A stretch of 64,000 nucleotides of DNA. Source: Tychonema sp. LEGE 06208. GTDB lineage: Bacteria > Cyanobacteriota > Cyanobacteriia > Cyanobacteriales > Microcoleaceae. A program made the position numbers and the translations under genes. Each line of letters opens with the position of its first letter. Within the stretch, counting starts at the first letter, position 1. Under the pieces are notes generated by a model. It worked only from the letters and a program-made list of their open reading frames with translations. It was not told the DNA's origin and made no database searches. This document shows positions 24,582 to 33,542 of this stretch, one piece after another. The stretch covers positions 20,017-84,016 of the forward strand of contig NZ_JADEWT010000013.1 of NCBI RefSeq assembly GCF_015207505.1, given 5' to 3'.

Positions 24582-25220
24582 ATGTATCATCAGATAAGAC
24601 TTGGGGATAATCAGCTAGATAGCAGCGATCTTCAAGAAACAGTAGTTATTGATACTGATGGAGAAGTGATCTTATATCCCAATTTTTTTAGAATCGAAGA
24701 AAGCGATCGTCTTTTTTCAGATTTATATTCTAGTATTAACTGGAAACAGGATATTATTCATTTTTATGGAAAAAAGATACCTTTACCCAGACTTACAGGT
24801 TGGTATGGAGATGAAGGCAAATCCTATACATATTCCGGCATCGAACAGCATCCTGATCCTTGGACTCCCACACTCAAATTAATTAAATCAAAGGCTGAAG
24901 AGATATCAGAAGTTACTTTTAATAGCGTGCTTCTCAATCTATACCGTCACGGTAAAGATTGCGTTTCCTGGCATAGCGATGACGAGCCAGAATTAGGTGA
25001 AAATCCTATTATAGCCTCAATTAGCTTTGGGGGAACTCGCCGATTTTCCTTAAAACATAAAACATCAGAAAACTACAAAATTAATCTGGATTTGCCCAAT
25101 GGTAGTTTACTATTGATGAAAGGTGAAACCCAGCACTTTTGGAAACATCAGATAGCTAAAACTGCTAAATTTGTGGAACCCCGAATAAATCTAACTTTTA
25201 GGGTTATAAAAGCCGTTTAA
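24582..25220 (+). CDS. Alpha-ketoglutarate-dependent dioxygenase AlkB
   Basis: A 212-residue Fe(II)/2-oxoglutarate dioxygenase of the AlkB/ALKBH2 type, expected to reverse alkyl lesions on DNA or RNA. The iron ligands are His131 and Asp133 in SWHSDDE and His189 in WKHQI; 2-oxoglutarate is bound by Arg201 and Arg207 in PRINLTFR. PLPRLTGWYGDEGKSYTYSG is the typical substrate-loop region. The start at 24582 (MYHQIRL) has GAGG ten bases upstream, whereas the frame to 24504 has no support. It is AT-rich compared with its neighbours and 42 bp upstream of an unusual membrane-anchored gene on the same strand. Confidence 0.93.
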   Translation: MYHQIRLGDNQLDSSDLQETVVIDTDGEVILYPNFFRIEESDRLFSDLYSSINWKQDIIHFYGKKIPLPRLTGWYGDEGKSYTYSGIEQHPDPWTPTLKLIKSKAEEISEVTFNSVLLNLYRHGKDCVSWHSDDEPELGENPIIASISFGGTRRFSLKHKTSENYKINLDLPNGSLLLMKGETQHFWKHQIAKTAKFVEPRINLTFRVIKAV

Positions 25221-25262
25221 AATCAATCTCATTAACACTATAAAATCACCGCTAATCAAATT

Positions 25263-26633
25263 ATGAAAAATTTACTTTTACTAGGGACATTAAGTTTTAG
25301 TATTGCTTTTGGGTTGGGTCTAGTAGTAGAAAAAGATGTTACTAAAAGCACGATTATAGGCGGTATAGCAACAATTAGCACCATTAGTAGTGCGTTCGTT
25401 TTAACCAAGAAATCTGAACGAGAACTTAAAAACACCCACAGCCATACCGAAAACTTAAAAAGTGTTGAAAATCAGATTTTAAGTCTGAAAAATCAAAGGA
25501 GAGAACTTGTACAAGCAATTGGTAGCAAAACTCAATCAAAAATAACGATTGAAGCAGAATATAAGTCGATTGTTGTAGAAGTTGATCGGCTTAAAGAAGA
25601 GATTAAATCTCTAAATGCACAGCGAGAAAATTTGCAAAATGTAATTATTAATCGTGAAACTCAAAAGACACAAATTACACAAAAAATTAGTGTTCAAACT
25701 AAACTAAAAAGACCAATTAAAAAGACAAAAGGCACAACATTGTACAATTGCATTTTAGAGGGATTAGAAAAATCTCTAGATTTTTATAACAAAAACAATC
25801 ACGGCACATTTGAAAGCTATTTGCAATCATTACAAAAACCCGCAGAACAATTGTGGTCTTCTTATAGATCAAATCAGGTTAAAGTAAGCTATTCTGAACC
25901 GTCGATTCAAGCAGTTTATTTAATTCGCTATTATCCCCATTATGTTTACGTGAATTTCCAAGTTTTAGAAATTATACACAGTCAAAATTTATTTCAAAAT
26001 TTCATAAATGAAACACTAGAAGTATGCTTGTTTGGTGCAGGCCCATGTCCAGAAATTGTTGGTTTAAGTAAATTTTTATCAGATAAGTATCAAAACATTA
26101 AAAAATTAACTGTTAATGTATATGATATTGCTTCTGACGAATGGACTTTAAGTAGAAATATTACCCAAAAATTTGTGATACCGAAATATTGGTCAGGAGA
26201 TTTACAACTAAATAGTAATTACCTAAATTTATGCGAATTTAATTCTCTTCACTCAATCAAGGGAACAATTAAAAAAAGCCAAATCTTCATTTTTCAAAAT
26301 TGTCTGAATGAAATTTATAATATATCTACAGTTCAAACGAATCTCAATTTCTTGCTGAATGAAATACCTTTGGGTAGTGTAATAATAATTATTGACTTGA
26401 ATTATCGACAAAATGTAAGCATCATCGAGCAATTGAAACAACAAGTAAGTAATAGAGATGATTTTGAAATTTATGCCCCTGCACTTGAAGACATAAAAAT
26501 TCAACCTTGCCCTAATCTTCCACAAATTATTAAACAAAATCTGTTAACTGGAAAAGGTAAGTTAGTACCTCGTAGTAAAGACATCGACTGTGTTTTTATA
26601 AGTTTGCACAAAATCAGTCTAAAAAGTTTGTAA
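25263..26633 (+). CDS. Membrane-anchored coiled-coil protein, possible Rossmann/MTase domain
   Basis: I do not recognise this 456-residue protein as a named family. Residues 3-22 and 30-47 are hydrophobic and form one or two membrane segments. Residues 52-145 are a long Glu/Lys/Gln-rich coiled coil. The C-terminal half has LEVCLFGAGPCPEIVGL (252-268), which resembles the glycine-rich SAM-binding motif I. It is followed 18 residues later by LTVNVYDIASDEW (282-294), which resembles motif II with an acidic residue ending a strand. Later hydrophobic strands (GSVIIIIDLNY) fit a Rossmann fold. The domain is therefore possibly a methyltransferase, inferred from motif shape only. The DNA is strikingly AT-rich, suggesting transfer together with alkB. 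Confidence 0.72.
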   Translation: MKNLLLLGTLSFSIAFGLGLVVEKDVTKSTIIGGIATISTISSAFVLTKKSERELKNTHSHTENLKSVENQILSLKNQRRELVQAIGSKTQSKITIEAEYKSIVVEVDRLKEEIKSLNAQRENLQNVIINRETQKTQITQKISVQTKLKRPIKKTKGTTLYNCILEGLEKSLDFYNKNNHGTFESYLQSLQKPAEQLWSSYRSNQVKVSYSEPSIQAVYLIRYYPHYVYVNFQVLEIIHSQNLFQNFINETLEVCLFGAGPCPEIVGLSKFLSDKYQNIKKLTVNVYDIASDEWTLSRNITQKFVIPKYWSGDLQLNSNYLNLCEFNSLHSIKGTIKKSQIFIFQNCLNEIYNISTVQTNLNFLLNEIPLGSVIIIIDLNYRQNVSIIEQLKQQVSNRDDFEIYAPALEDIKIQPCPNLPQIIKQNLLTGKGKLVPRSKDIDCVFISLHKISLKSL

Positions 26634-26690
26634 TTAAATTAAATCCTTTTGCAAAGGCATCGCCACATTTGCTACAGCCTTAATTCCGAT

Positions 26691-26738
26691 GACTTGCATT
26701 CCCTACTACAAACAGGTTCGTAGTGAGGAATGCAAGTC
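26691..26738. terminator. Hairpin between convergent genes
   Basis: GACTTGCATTCC (26691-26702) pairs with GGAATGCAAGTC (26727-26738), a 12-bp perfect stem, with ACTAC/GTAGT pairing inside the loop. It lies between the ends of two convergent genes and could terminate both. The inner ACTACAAAC and GGTTCGTAGTGAGGA are shared with the palindrome at 62447. Confidence 0.7.
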
Positions 26739-26769
26739 CTTATTTCTGAGATTTAAATCGCCTATCGCT

Positions 26770-28392
26770 CTAATCTTGAAACACCATAATGCTGCCCGAA
26801 TAGCAAGCTACCCAAACCTGATGAGTTTCCGGATCGTAAGTAATTCCGATCGGACTTGAATTAACATTTACTGTTTGCAAAACTTTCATGTCGCTCGTTC
26901 TAACTTTGCTAACAGTATTCGAGAAATAGTTAACCACGTAAATCAGTTGACCGTCATCCGAAATCGCCATGCTGCGAGGTGCATTTCCAGTCCTCACTTT
27001 TTGAGCCACTTCACCCGTTTTTAGGTCAATCTTTGCCACATTTCCTTCACCGTTTAACGTGGCATAAAGATAATTTCCCTTCGGATCTATTGTCAGATGA
27101 CGCGGCGCATTGCCAATATTTCTCAGCCATTCTACCGAAAAATTTATCAAATTTACTTTCGCAATATCCGAAGAACCCATGACGGCTATATAGGCATTCT
27201 TTGAGTCAGGACTTACCGCAATTCCCCGAGGATATGCACCTAGTTTTACCCGCTCGATTTCGAGATTTTTATTTATATCAACTACGCTCAAATCCCAACT
27301 GCACCAATTGCTGGCGAGGGCGAAGCGATTGTCTGGTGAAACAGCATTGAATTTGGGAACAGCACCCACAGGAATTACGTTTTCTATTTTTAACGTTTTG
27401 GTATTGATGCGGTAGAGGAAACTTTGGTCGTGTTTGGCCGATGGAGTACATCTATCACTCCCCGGATTGTCGAACCCTTTACCGTACATCTGGTAGTTGG
27501 ATACGTAGGCATATTTGCCGTCTGTTGAAAAAGCAGCTTCTACGGGAGCACCTCGATAATTACCTTTGAATTTAGCAAATCCGAACTTGGACAAGTTTAT
27601 TGTATCGGGAATAGTCTTGACTAATTTAAAGTTCCTGTCGTAAACTGTGATTGTGTGGCTGTACATCATGTTTTGAGCAAAAAACAATCCCGACCCTGAA
27701 TAAACTATTGATTTCGGCGATATTTTGCCGTAAATAGTTTTTTTCAATGTCATGTTGCGGGTAATCTTTTCTGGATGTTTTACCTGCTTTTCGGGTTGAA
27801 ATTCAGGTGTTTCTGCTTCGGATTGTGGCGCGGGAGTTTCTGTTTTAAATGGTGGTAAAAATGGTTCTTGAAAAAAAGGTTTTTTCGGCTGGATTTTAGT
27901 TGTATCTTCGAGTTTGTTGGTGTTTTCTGTGGTGCTAGGCGATGGGGAATATTGATTTTCTTGGGGATAGCTACGCCGATCGTACTTTGACTGCGTTTCG
28001 TCAGCGGGTTGATTGTCAGCTAGAGCGCTTTCCGGTTTAACGTTAAGTGCTGACAAGGTTTGAGGGCCGACAATTCCGTCAATTTCCAGGTTGTTGTCTG
28101 CTTGGAACTTTTTCACAGCAGCTTGGGTTATGGAGCCGTAAAATCCTGTGGGTTTCTGGCTAAAATATCCTGCGTCTTGTAGTGTTTTCTGGAGTTCGGC
28201 AACTTCGGGGCCTGAATCGCCTTTTTTGATGGCCAGGGTGGGGTTGACTATATTTAAAATTGTGAGAGCGATCGTAAAGAAAAGTAAAGGAGGAAAGGCT
28301 AAATTTAGGTGTTTTGTCGAGTTGGGCGATCGAGTTTGAGGCGCAGGCGTTTCCCAAGTTTCAGCTAAATGCAGGTAAGCTAATCCGTCCAT
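26770..28392 (-). CDS. Peptidoglycan-binding, YncE-like beta-propeller protein
   Basis: A 540-residue protein. The N-terminus MDGLAYLHLAETWE is a cyanobacterial motif often preceding peptidoglycan-binding domains. A membrane segment follows (LAFPPLLFFTIALTILNIV). A PG_binding_1 domain occupies about residues 56-112 (IKKGDSGPEVAELQKTLQDA, GIVGPQTLSAL). A Pro/Glu/Thr linker follows, and then a YncE/YVTN-like seven-bladed propeller with repeated AVSPD..NAYIAV and AISDDGQLIYVVNY strands. It is probably exported and wall-bound, with the propeller as an interaction platform. It is divergently oriented from alr. Confidence 0.9.
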   Translation of the reverse strand: MDGLAYLHLAETWETPAPQTRSPNSTKHLNLAFPPLLFFTIALTILNIVNPTLAIKKGDSGPEVAELQKTLQDAGYFSQKPTGFYGSITQAAVKKFQADNNLEIDGIVGPQTLSALNVKPESALADNQPADETQSKYDRRSYPQENQYSPSPSTTENTNKLEDTTKIQPKKPFFQEPFLPPFKTETPAPQSEAETPEFQPEKQVKHPEKITRNMTLKKTIYGKISPKSIVYSGSGLFFAQNMMYSHTITVYDRNFKLVKTIPDTINLSKFGFAKFKGNYRGAPVEAAFSTDGKYAYVSNYQMYGKGFDNPGSDRCTPSAKHDQSFLYRINTKTLKIENVIPVGAVPKFNAVSPDNRFALASNWCSWDLSVVDINKNLEIERVKLGAYPRGIAVSPDSKNAYIAVMGSSDIAKVNLINFSVEWLRNIGNAPRHLTIDPKGNYLYATLNGEGNVAKIDLKTGEVAQKVRTGNAPRSMAISDDGQLIYVVNYFSNTVSKVRTSDMKVLQTVNVNSSPIGITYDPETHQVWVACYSGSIMVFQD

Positions 28393-28506
28393 AGTTTTTA
28401 CCAGGTATTTTGGATGCTATAGCAATCCTAAATGATTTATGGTACTACTCGCGATCGGGTTCTGCCTGGGAACCAGTTATAAATTAGTCCTAGACGCGCG
28501 AGTGGT

Positions 28507-28573
28507 GAGAAACCGGGTTGTATTGCGAAAATACTGCATCTAGACCTTTAATCTCGATTTAAACCCGGTTTCT
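28507..28573. repeat. Inverted-repeat element AGAAACCGGGTT family
   Basis: GAGAAACCGGGTT at the left and AAACCCGGTTTCT at the right bracket about 40 bp of AT-rich sequence. It lies in the divergent region upstream of alr and is related to the units at 24328. Confidence 0.75.
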
Positions 28574-28660
28574 GTGGTATTAATGCGTAATTCCTGATAA
28601 TTAAACCTAGGATAAAATCTCCGAGCAGTGTTTAATTGTGTAAGCAAGATAGGAGCGACA

Positions 28661-29866
28661 ATGTTGAGCGAGGAAGAAAAAACAGCAGAATCGGCGCTAA
28701 CAAAAAACCGCCAGACGGTGCTGTGGAAAGGTGATGGCGGACTTTGCCAGCGGGCTTGGGTAGAAATTGATTTGGCAGCTTTAACTCACAATGTAAAACA
28801 GCTTAAAAATCTGTTATCTCCCCAAACTGAATTGATGGCAGTTGTGAAGGCGGATGCTTACGGGCACGGTGCTGTTGCAGTCAGTCAAACAGTATTGCAA
28901 GCTGGTGCTAGTTGGCTTGGTGTGGCGACGATTCCCGAAGGCATAGAATTGCGAGAAGCTGGGATAGAAGCGCCGATTTTGCTGTTGGGGGCAACTCATA
29001 CAGCGGCGCAGGTAAGGGCGATCGCCCAATGGCACTTGCAGCCCACTATTTGTACTGCCAAACAAGCCCTAATTTTTTCCGAAGTTCTCGCTACTCTCGA
29101 TCGCTCTTTGCCCGTTCACGCTAAGTTAGATACGGGAATGTCTCGCTTGGGTACGCCCGCGTCGGAAGCAACAGAATTTGTGCAATTAGTCAAGCGGTTG
29201 CCCAATTTAAAATTAGCTAGCATTTACTCTCACTTGGCGACAGCCGACAGTCCCGATCCCGCTGTTATGACTGTTCAGCACGATCGGTTCAAACGGGCGA
29301 TCGAGCAAATTCAAACAGCAGGAATTAACCCCCCCCGCCTGCACTTGGCAAACTCGGCGGCGGCCCTGGCAAACCCCGATTTACACTACGATTTAGTGCG
29401 AGTCGGTTTGGCTACCTACGGTATTTATCCAGCTCCTCACTTGCAGTCGATCGCTTCTTTGCAGCCGGCAATGCAGGTAAAAGCCCGGATTACTCAAGTG
29501 AAAACAATTGCAGCAGGCACCGGTGTCAGTTATGGCTATCAATTTATCGCCTCGCAGCAGACACAGATTGCCGTAGTTGGCATCGGCTATGCAGATGGGA
29601 TTCCGCGCAATCTTTCTAATAAAATTCAGGTTTTAGTCAGGGGCAAATTTGTGCCGCAAATCGGAGCAGTGACGATGGATCAATTAATGCTGGATGTCTC
29701 GGCAATTCCCGATTTAGAAGTCGGCGAAGTGGTGACGCTGTTGGGCAAAGATGGGGAAAATGAAATTACTGCAGACGGTTGGGCAGAAATTTTAGGAACT
29801 ATTTCCTGGGAAATTCTCTGCGGTTTTAAACACCGATTGCCCCGCGTAGCAGTGATTAGTCAGTAG
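28661..29866 (+). CDS. alr: Alanine racemase
   Basis: A 401-residue PLP enzyme that makes D-alanine for peptidoglycan. The PLP-binding lysine is Lys63 in VVKADAYGHGAV. The conserved GLATYGIYPAP and GVSYGYQF segments, the latter holding the catalytic tyrosine region, and the C-terminal ITADGWAEILGTISWEILCG are present. The start at 28661 (MLSEEEK) is chosen because AGGAG lies five bases before it; the frame to 28628 adds 11 residues without a site. Gene length is normal, with a short N-terminal extension before the barrel. Confidence 0.96.
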   Translation: MLSEEEKTAESALTKNRQTVLWKGDGGLCQRAWVEIDLAALTHNVKQLKNLLSPQTELMAVVKADAYGHGAVAVSQTVLQAGASWLGVATIPEGIELREAGIEAPILLLGATHTAAQVRAIAQWHLQPTICTAKQALIFSEVLATLDRSLPVHAKLDTGMSRLGTPASEATEFVQLVKRLPNLKLASIYSHLATADSPDPAVMTVQHDRFKRAIEQIQTAGINPPRLHLANSAAALANPDLHYDLVRVGLATYGIYPAPHLQSIASLQPAMQVKARITQVKTIAAGTGVSYGYQFIASQQTQIAVVGIGYADGIPRNLSNKIQVLVRGKFVPQIGAVTMDQLMLDVSAIPDLEVGEVVTLLGKDGENEITADGWAEILGTISWEILCGFKHRLPRVAVISQ

Positions 29867-30012
29867 TCAGTAGTCAGTAGTTATTGGTTGTTTGTTATTG
29901 GGCTGGAATACCCAATCCCTCCGCTTCGCGCTCGCCCAATCCCTCCGCTTCGCTCCGCCCAATCCCTCCGCTTCGCTCAATTACCAATTACTAATTCCCA
30001 ATTACCAATTAA
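29862..30012. repeat. Repeat-rich leader: AGTCAGT and CCCAATCCCTCCGCTTCGC units
   Basis: AGTCAGT heptamers follow the alr stop codon. Then the unit CCCAATCCCTCCGCTTCGC occurs three times (about 29920-29980), followed by CAATTAC/CAATTAA-like heptamers that lead directly to the mscS ATG. The same CCAATCCCTCCGCTTCGC module recurs at 50760 and 59170-59250. Confidence 0.85.
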
Positions 30013-30013
30013 C

Positions 30014-30862
30014 ATGACAGTTATTCAGACGTTTTTACCAATAGCCCAAACCTTGTATTCCCAGCTAAATGCAGAAAGAACACAAGCCTTGGAAGTAGCC
30101 CAAGAATTCTCGAAAAAGTTCGTAGAATTGGGGTTTAAAGTTGTACCTCAAGTGCTGTGGGCGATCGGCATTTTGTTAATTACGCGATTTGCGATCGATG
30201 TGGCGGGGCGCGTGACTCGCCGAACTCTGAGTCGCACCGAGCCCACGCTGCGGAAATTCTTAGTTCAAGCTGCAGAAATTACGATTTTGATTGTCGGAGT
30301 AGTCGCAGCTTTGAGTCAGTTGGGAATTCAAACTACCAGTGTGGTGGCGGTGGTTGGTGCGGCGGGTTTGGCGATTGGCTTGGCGTGGCAAAATACTTTG
30401 TCGCACTTTGCTGCTGGGGTAATGTTGATTAGTTTGCGGCCTTTTGAAGTGGGAGATGCAATCGAAGCTACTGATGTGAAGGGAGTTGTCGATAGCATCG
30501 GGATTTTTTCAACTACTGTTGTGACGGACGATCGCATAAAAATTATTGTCCCTAACAACCAGCTATTTAACGGTACACTGAAAAATACCACGGCAATGGG
30601 AACGAGGCGAGTAGACTTAAAAATTGATATTGGCGATCGGCCGATCCGTCCAATGATGGCTGAGTTATTAGAAATTGCCCACTCTCACCCCCTAGTGTTG
30701 GAAAATCCGCCCCCGACTTGTTTAGTAGCCGAGATTACTCCAGATACAACTATTTTATCTCTCCGGCCTTGGTGCGCGTCGGTGGCCTACGAACAAGTGC
30801 GATCGCAAGTTCAAGAACACGTCAAAGAAGCAATGAATGCCCACAAAAATCAAGCACAATAG
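30014..30862 (+). CDS. Small-conductance mechanosensitive channel, MscS family
   Basis: A 282-residue inner-membrane channel that should open under membrane tension and release osmolytes after hypo-osmotic shock. Three hydrophobic segments precede the pore helix TTSVVAVVGAAGLAIGLAWQ, which shows the Gly/Ala-rich packing of MscS TM3. The beta domain follows (MLISLRPFEVGDAIEATDVKG, then VVDSIGIFSTTVVTDDR and IIVPNNQLFNGTLKN). The start at 30014 is the first ATG after the repeats; the frame upstream only translates repeat DNA. Confidence 0.94.
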   Translation: MTVIQTFLPIAQTLYSQLNAERTQALEVAQEFSKKFVELGFKVVPQVLWAIGILLITRFAIDVAGRVTRRTLSRTEPTLRKFLVQAAEITILIVGVVAALSQLGIQTTSVVAVVGAAGLAIGLAWQNTLSHFAAGVMLISLRPFEVGDAIEATDVKGVVDSIGIFSTTVVTDDRIKIIVPNNQLFNGTLKNTTAMGTRRVDLKIDIGDRPIRPMMAELLEIAHSHPLVLENPPPTCLVAEITPDTTILSLRPWCASVAYEQVRSQVQEHVKEAMNAHKNQAQ

Positions 30863-30903
30863 ATATCAATCCAAAATCTAAAATCCCAAATCCAAAATCT
30901 AAA

Positions 30904-32028
30904 ATGAGCAACTGGTATCCGCAGCAAATTTTGCAAGAACCCGGTGTCAGGATGTCCGCCACCGAAAGACAAACAATTCTCAGCAAATTTCCGCCTCCCG
31001 ACGAAAACAATCAAATTTATGCCGACGCAATTTTTGAAGGCGGAGGCGTGCGTGGAGTTGCGTTTTTAGGGGCGCTCAGATGCTGCAGCGATTTGGGCAT
31101 CCGCTGGCGAAAATTGGCAGGCACTTCTGCCGGTGCAATTACGGCTGCAGTATTGGCAACAGACTTGTCAATTGATGACTTAGAAGAACTGTTGGGACAG
31201 CTAGATTACAACATATTTTTAACTCAAAAAAATAGTCCTCTAATATTAAATGGCGACCCCGCAGACGACCTGCAATCTCCAGCTTGGACGCTACTTTTCC
31301 TAACAATTAGCCGCCAGATGGGTGAATATTCTTCGCAGCCTTTCCGGCAGTGGTTGGAAGCAACACTTGCTAAAGGTCACTTGCACACTTTTGCTGATGT
31401 CAAACAACTGGTAAAAGACCGGGAATTAAAAGTAGTAATATCTAACCTCAGTCGCGGTGAAATGTTGGTAATTCCCGATGATTTAAACCGACGGGAATCG
31501 GCGGATTCCGACGCTTTGTACGAGGAGTTGCAGCTCAAAAGCGCTGAAGATTTTAGCGTTGCTGAAGCGGTGCGGCTGTCGATGAGTATTCCCCTATTTT
31601 TTGAGCCGGGAAAACTCGGAAACGACTTAATTGTCGATGGGGGAATTCTGAGCAATTTTCCGCTGTGGATTTATGACACGCAATCGGGTTCGACTCCGGT
31701 TGCACCGCGCTGGTTTACCTTTGGGTTTCGGTTGGTTGATACTGGCCTGGAAAATCAAATTAAGATTAAAAATCCGGTGTCGATGCTGTCGGCGATGTTC
31801 ACAACGATGATGAAAGCAAGAGACCGCTATCACCAGCGGGAGATGGATAAAGGTAGGGTGATTAATATTGATGTGACTGAAGCTCAGGTGACGACGACGG
31901 ATTTTCAACTTGATGCCGATCGCAAGGCTAATCTGTACCGGTTGGGCTATTTGTATACTAAGAGGTTCTTTTTGAGTTCCAATTTTAGTTGGGAAAAGCA
32001 CTTGAAGGCTAGGGGCTTTGGCGAGTAG
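30904..32028 (+). CDS. Patatin-like phospholipase
   Basis: A 374-residue patatin-family lipid acyl hydrolase with a Ser-Asp dyad. The oxyanion loop GGGVRG is at residues 46-51, the nucleophile Ser75 in GTSAG at 73-77, and the catalytic Asp in the DGGILSNFP motif. An insertion-rich cap region lies between. There is no signal peptide, so it probably acts on membrane lipids from the cytoplasm. The start at MSNWYPQQ is taken because the sequence before it is a CCAAAATCTAAAATC-type repeat. It ends beside a GGCCCGCGCAGGGCATT repeat cluster. Confidence 0.92.
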   Translation: MSNWYPQQILQEPGVRMSATERQTILSKFPPPDENNQIYADAIFEGGGVRGVAFLGALRCCSDLGIRWRKLAGTSAGAITAAVLATDLSIDDLEELLGQLDYNIFLTQKNSPLILNGDPADDLQSPAWTLLFLTISRQMGEYSSQPFRQWLEATLAKGHLHTFADVKQLVKDRELKVVISNLSRGEMLVIPDDLNRRESADSDALYEELQLKSAEDFSVAEAVRLSMSIPLFFEPGKLGNDLIVDGGILSNFPLWIYDTQSGSTPVAPRWFTFGFRLVDTGLENQIKIKNPVSMLSAMFTTMMKARDRYHQREMDKGRVINIDVTEAQVTTTDFQLDADRKANLYRLGYLYTKRFFLSSNFSWEKHLKARGFGE

Positions 32029-32110
32029 GCATTGGGAATGGGCCCGCGCAGGGCATTGGGCATCGGCCCGCGCAGGGCATTGGCCCGCGCAGGGCATTGG
32101 GCATCGGGGA
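32029..32110. repeat. GGCCCGCGCAGGGCATT repeat cluster
   Basis: Three copies of GGCCCGCGCAGGGCATTGG are interleaved with GGGCATT/GGGCATC heptamers directly after the patatin stop codon. It looks like a heptamer array invaded by, or mixed with, a GC-rich palindromic unit (GCCCGCGCAGGGC). Confidence 0.8.
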
Positions 32111-32307
32111 TTGGGAATAGTTGATTTTTCTTTCTTCTTCCTTATGACTTCAATATTTGAGTCAAGCTCAATAATTCATCTGTGTATCCGTGTCAAAATC
32201 CCTGTTGTACCCTTCTTCCTTCGAGACAGAGTAAGGGATTGAGGAATCTTTAAATTAGGGGTTGGCAAAAAGAAGATGTGTGTGCTATAGTTAGTTACCG
32301 TCATCTT

Positions 32308-32396
32308 GGAGAGGTGGCTGAGTGGTCGAAAGCGGCAGATTGCTAATCTGTTAAGGGTGTTAACATCCTTCGAGGGTTCAAATCCCTCCCTCTCCG
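32308..32396 (+). tRNA. tRNA-Ser (GCT)
   Basis: An 89-nt class II tRNA. The acceptor stem GGAGAGG pairs with CCTCTCC, with discriminator G at 32396. The D arm carries GGCTGAGTGGTCGAAAGCGGC, and the anticodon loop TTGCTAA gives anticodon GCT. A long variable arm precedes the T arm GAGGGTTCAAATCCCTC. CCA is not encoded. It decodes AGC and AGU serine codons. Confidence 0.97.
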
Positions 32397-32435
32397 TTCT
32401 AGAACTTGTAAGAAAAAATTATTGTTAATCAAATT

Positions 32436-32471
32436 TTTGGACGGGCTTTGAGCATCGTCCAAATTATTTTT
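32436..32471 (+). terminator. Rho-independent terminator after tRNA-Ser
   Basis: TTTGGACG (32436-32443) pairs with CGTCCAAA (32456-32463), followed by TTATTTTTG. The stem plus T-rich tract 40 bp after the tRNA is a plausible intrinsic terminator. Confidence 0.7.
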
Positions 32472-32508
32472 GCAATTCAAGTCTAGTCGCAATAATCAGC
32501 TACTAAAT

Positions 32509-33447
32509 CTAATTAAGTGCCTTCATCGCTTCGACAAATTGCCGCGATATAAATGGCAAAATTTCTTCATTCTTGCTATTCTCTTTACCCTCGGTAAATA
32601 CAACTAACAAATACGGCCGCAAACCGGGTATTTCAATATAAGCAGCATCGTGGCGAACTTGACTTGTCAGCCCTGCTTTTGACCACAATTTTGCATCTTC
32701 TGGCAATCCGCCGCCTAAAAAACCTGTAACTTGATTTTCGGGATCTGCCTCTAATTCTGCTGGTGCTAAACTGCGTTTCATTAAGCCCATCATTGCTTGC
32801 GATGCTTTGGCAGAAACAGCTACGCCGCCTATTATACTGTGCAGCAAACGCGCCGCTGCATTGGTGGTCAGCATATTTCTATTTTCCATTAATTCTCCCA
32901 GAAATGCTCGCTCGCGACCGTAGGGCCCATCGCACCAGGTTTTTTGATTGGCGTTAATATTTTGTAATTCCGGCCAATCTAATGATTGAAAGTAACGGTT
33001 GACGATGTTTCGCTGCTGTTTCCAAGTTTCAAAGGGGCTTGGTGATAATTCTGGGCCGCTGGTGGTGCCGGTGAGCGCGTCTACTACTAAACCGGTGGCG
33101 TCGTTGCTGGAATCAACTATCATATCTCGGACGGCGCGTTCTAATTCTGGCGATGTTTGAATCATGCCTTTTTGGGCCCATTCCCAGATGGCAACGAGGT
33201 AGAATAATTTGATGATGCTGGCGGGATAAATTCGTTCGGATGCTCGGTTGCTAAAACCTCGCGGTTGATATTTCCAAAATTCTGGTGCGCTGAGGGCGCC
33301 GCCCGTGTTGACTCGCACTGGCGGATCGTAGACTATCCAGGTAATGGCTGTGCGATCGCCCGTCAATCCTGTAAATTCTGACAATGCAGAGTCTATAATG
33401 CTACTGCCGAGGGTTTCTAATTGTTCGTCTTTGTGGAAAAATGTCAT
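32509..33447 (-). CDS. Class A beta-lactamase-fold serine hydrolase
   Basis: A 312-residue protein of the class A beta-lactamase/PBP-like fold. The active-site Ser77 and Lys80 lie in PASIIKL, the SxN-like motif is in VDSSNDAT (about 112-118), and the third-box equivalent is SKAGLTS. No signal peptide is seen, so a cytoplasmic or non-classically exported enzyme is possible. These cyanobacterial homologues are usually not resistance enzymes; a role in peptidoglycan or peptide hydrolysis is inferred. A paralogue with a membrane anchor lies at 62.6-63.8 kb. Confidence 0.87.
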   Translation of the reverse strand: MTFFHKDEQLETLGSSIIDSALSEFTGLTGDRTAITWIVYDPPVRVNTGGALSAPEFWKYQPRGFSNRASERIYPASIIKLFYLVAIWEWAQKGMIQTSPELERAVRDMIVDSSNDATGLVVDALTGTTSGPELSPSPFETWKQQRNIVNRYFQSLDWPELQNINANQKTWCDGPYGRERAFLGELMENRNMLTTNAAARLLHSIIGGVAVSAKASQAMMGLMKRSLAPAELEADPENQVTGFLGGGLPEDAKLWSKAGLTSQVRHDAAYIEIPGLRPYLLVVFTEGKENSKNEEILPFISRQFVEAMKALN

Positions 33448-33542
33448 GGTTTATGGCGGACGGTTAACGGTTAACGGCGGTTTGCTAATGGCCATAAATC
33501 GTTGGATGCGAACAATTAACAGCAAATAATTAGCAATTAGCA

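Noticed and set aside
32509..33447. Beta-lactam resistance gene.
   Set aside because: The SxxK and SxN boxes are present, but the sequence lacks a signal peptide and the class A Glu166 loop could not be identified, so only the fold is supported.
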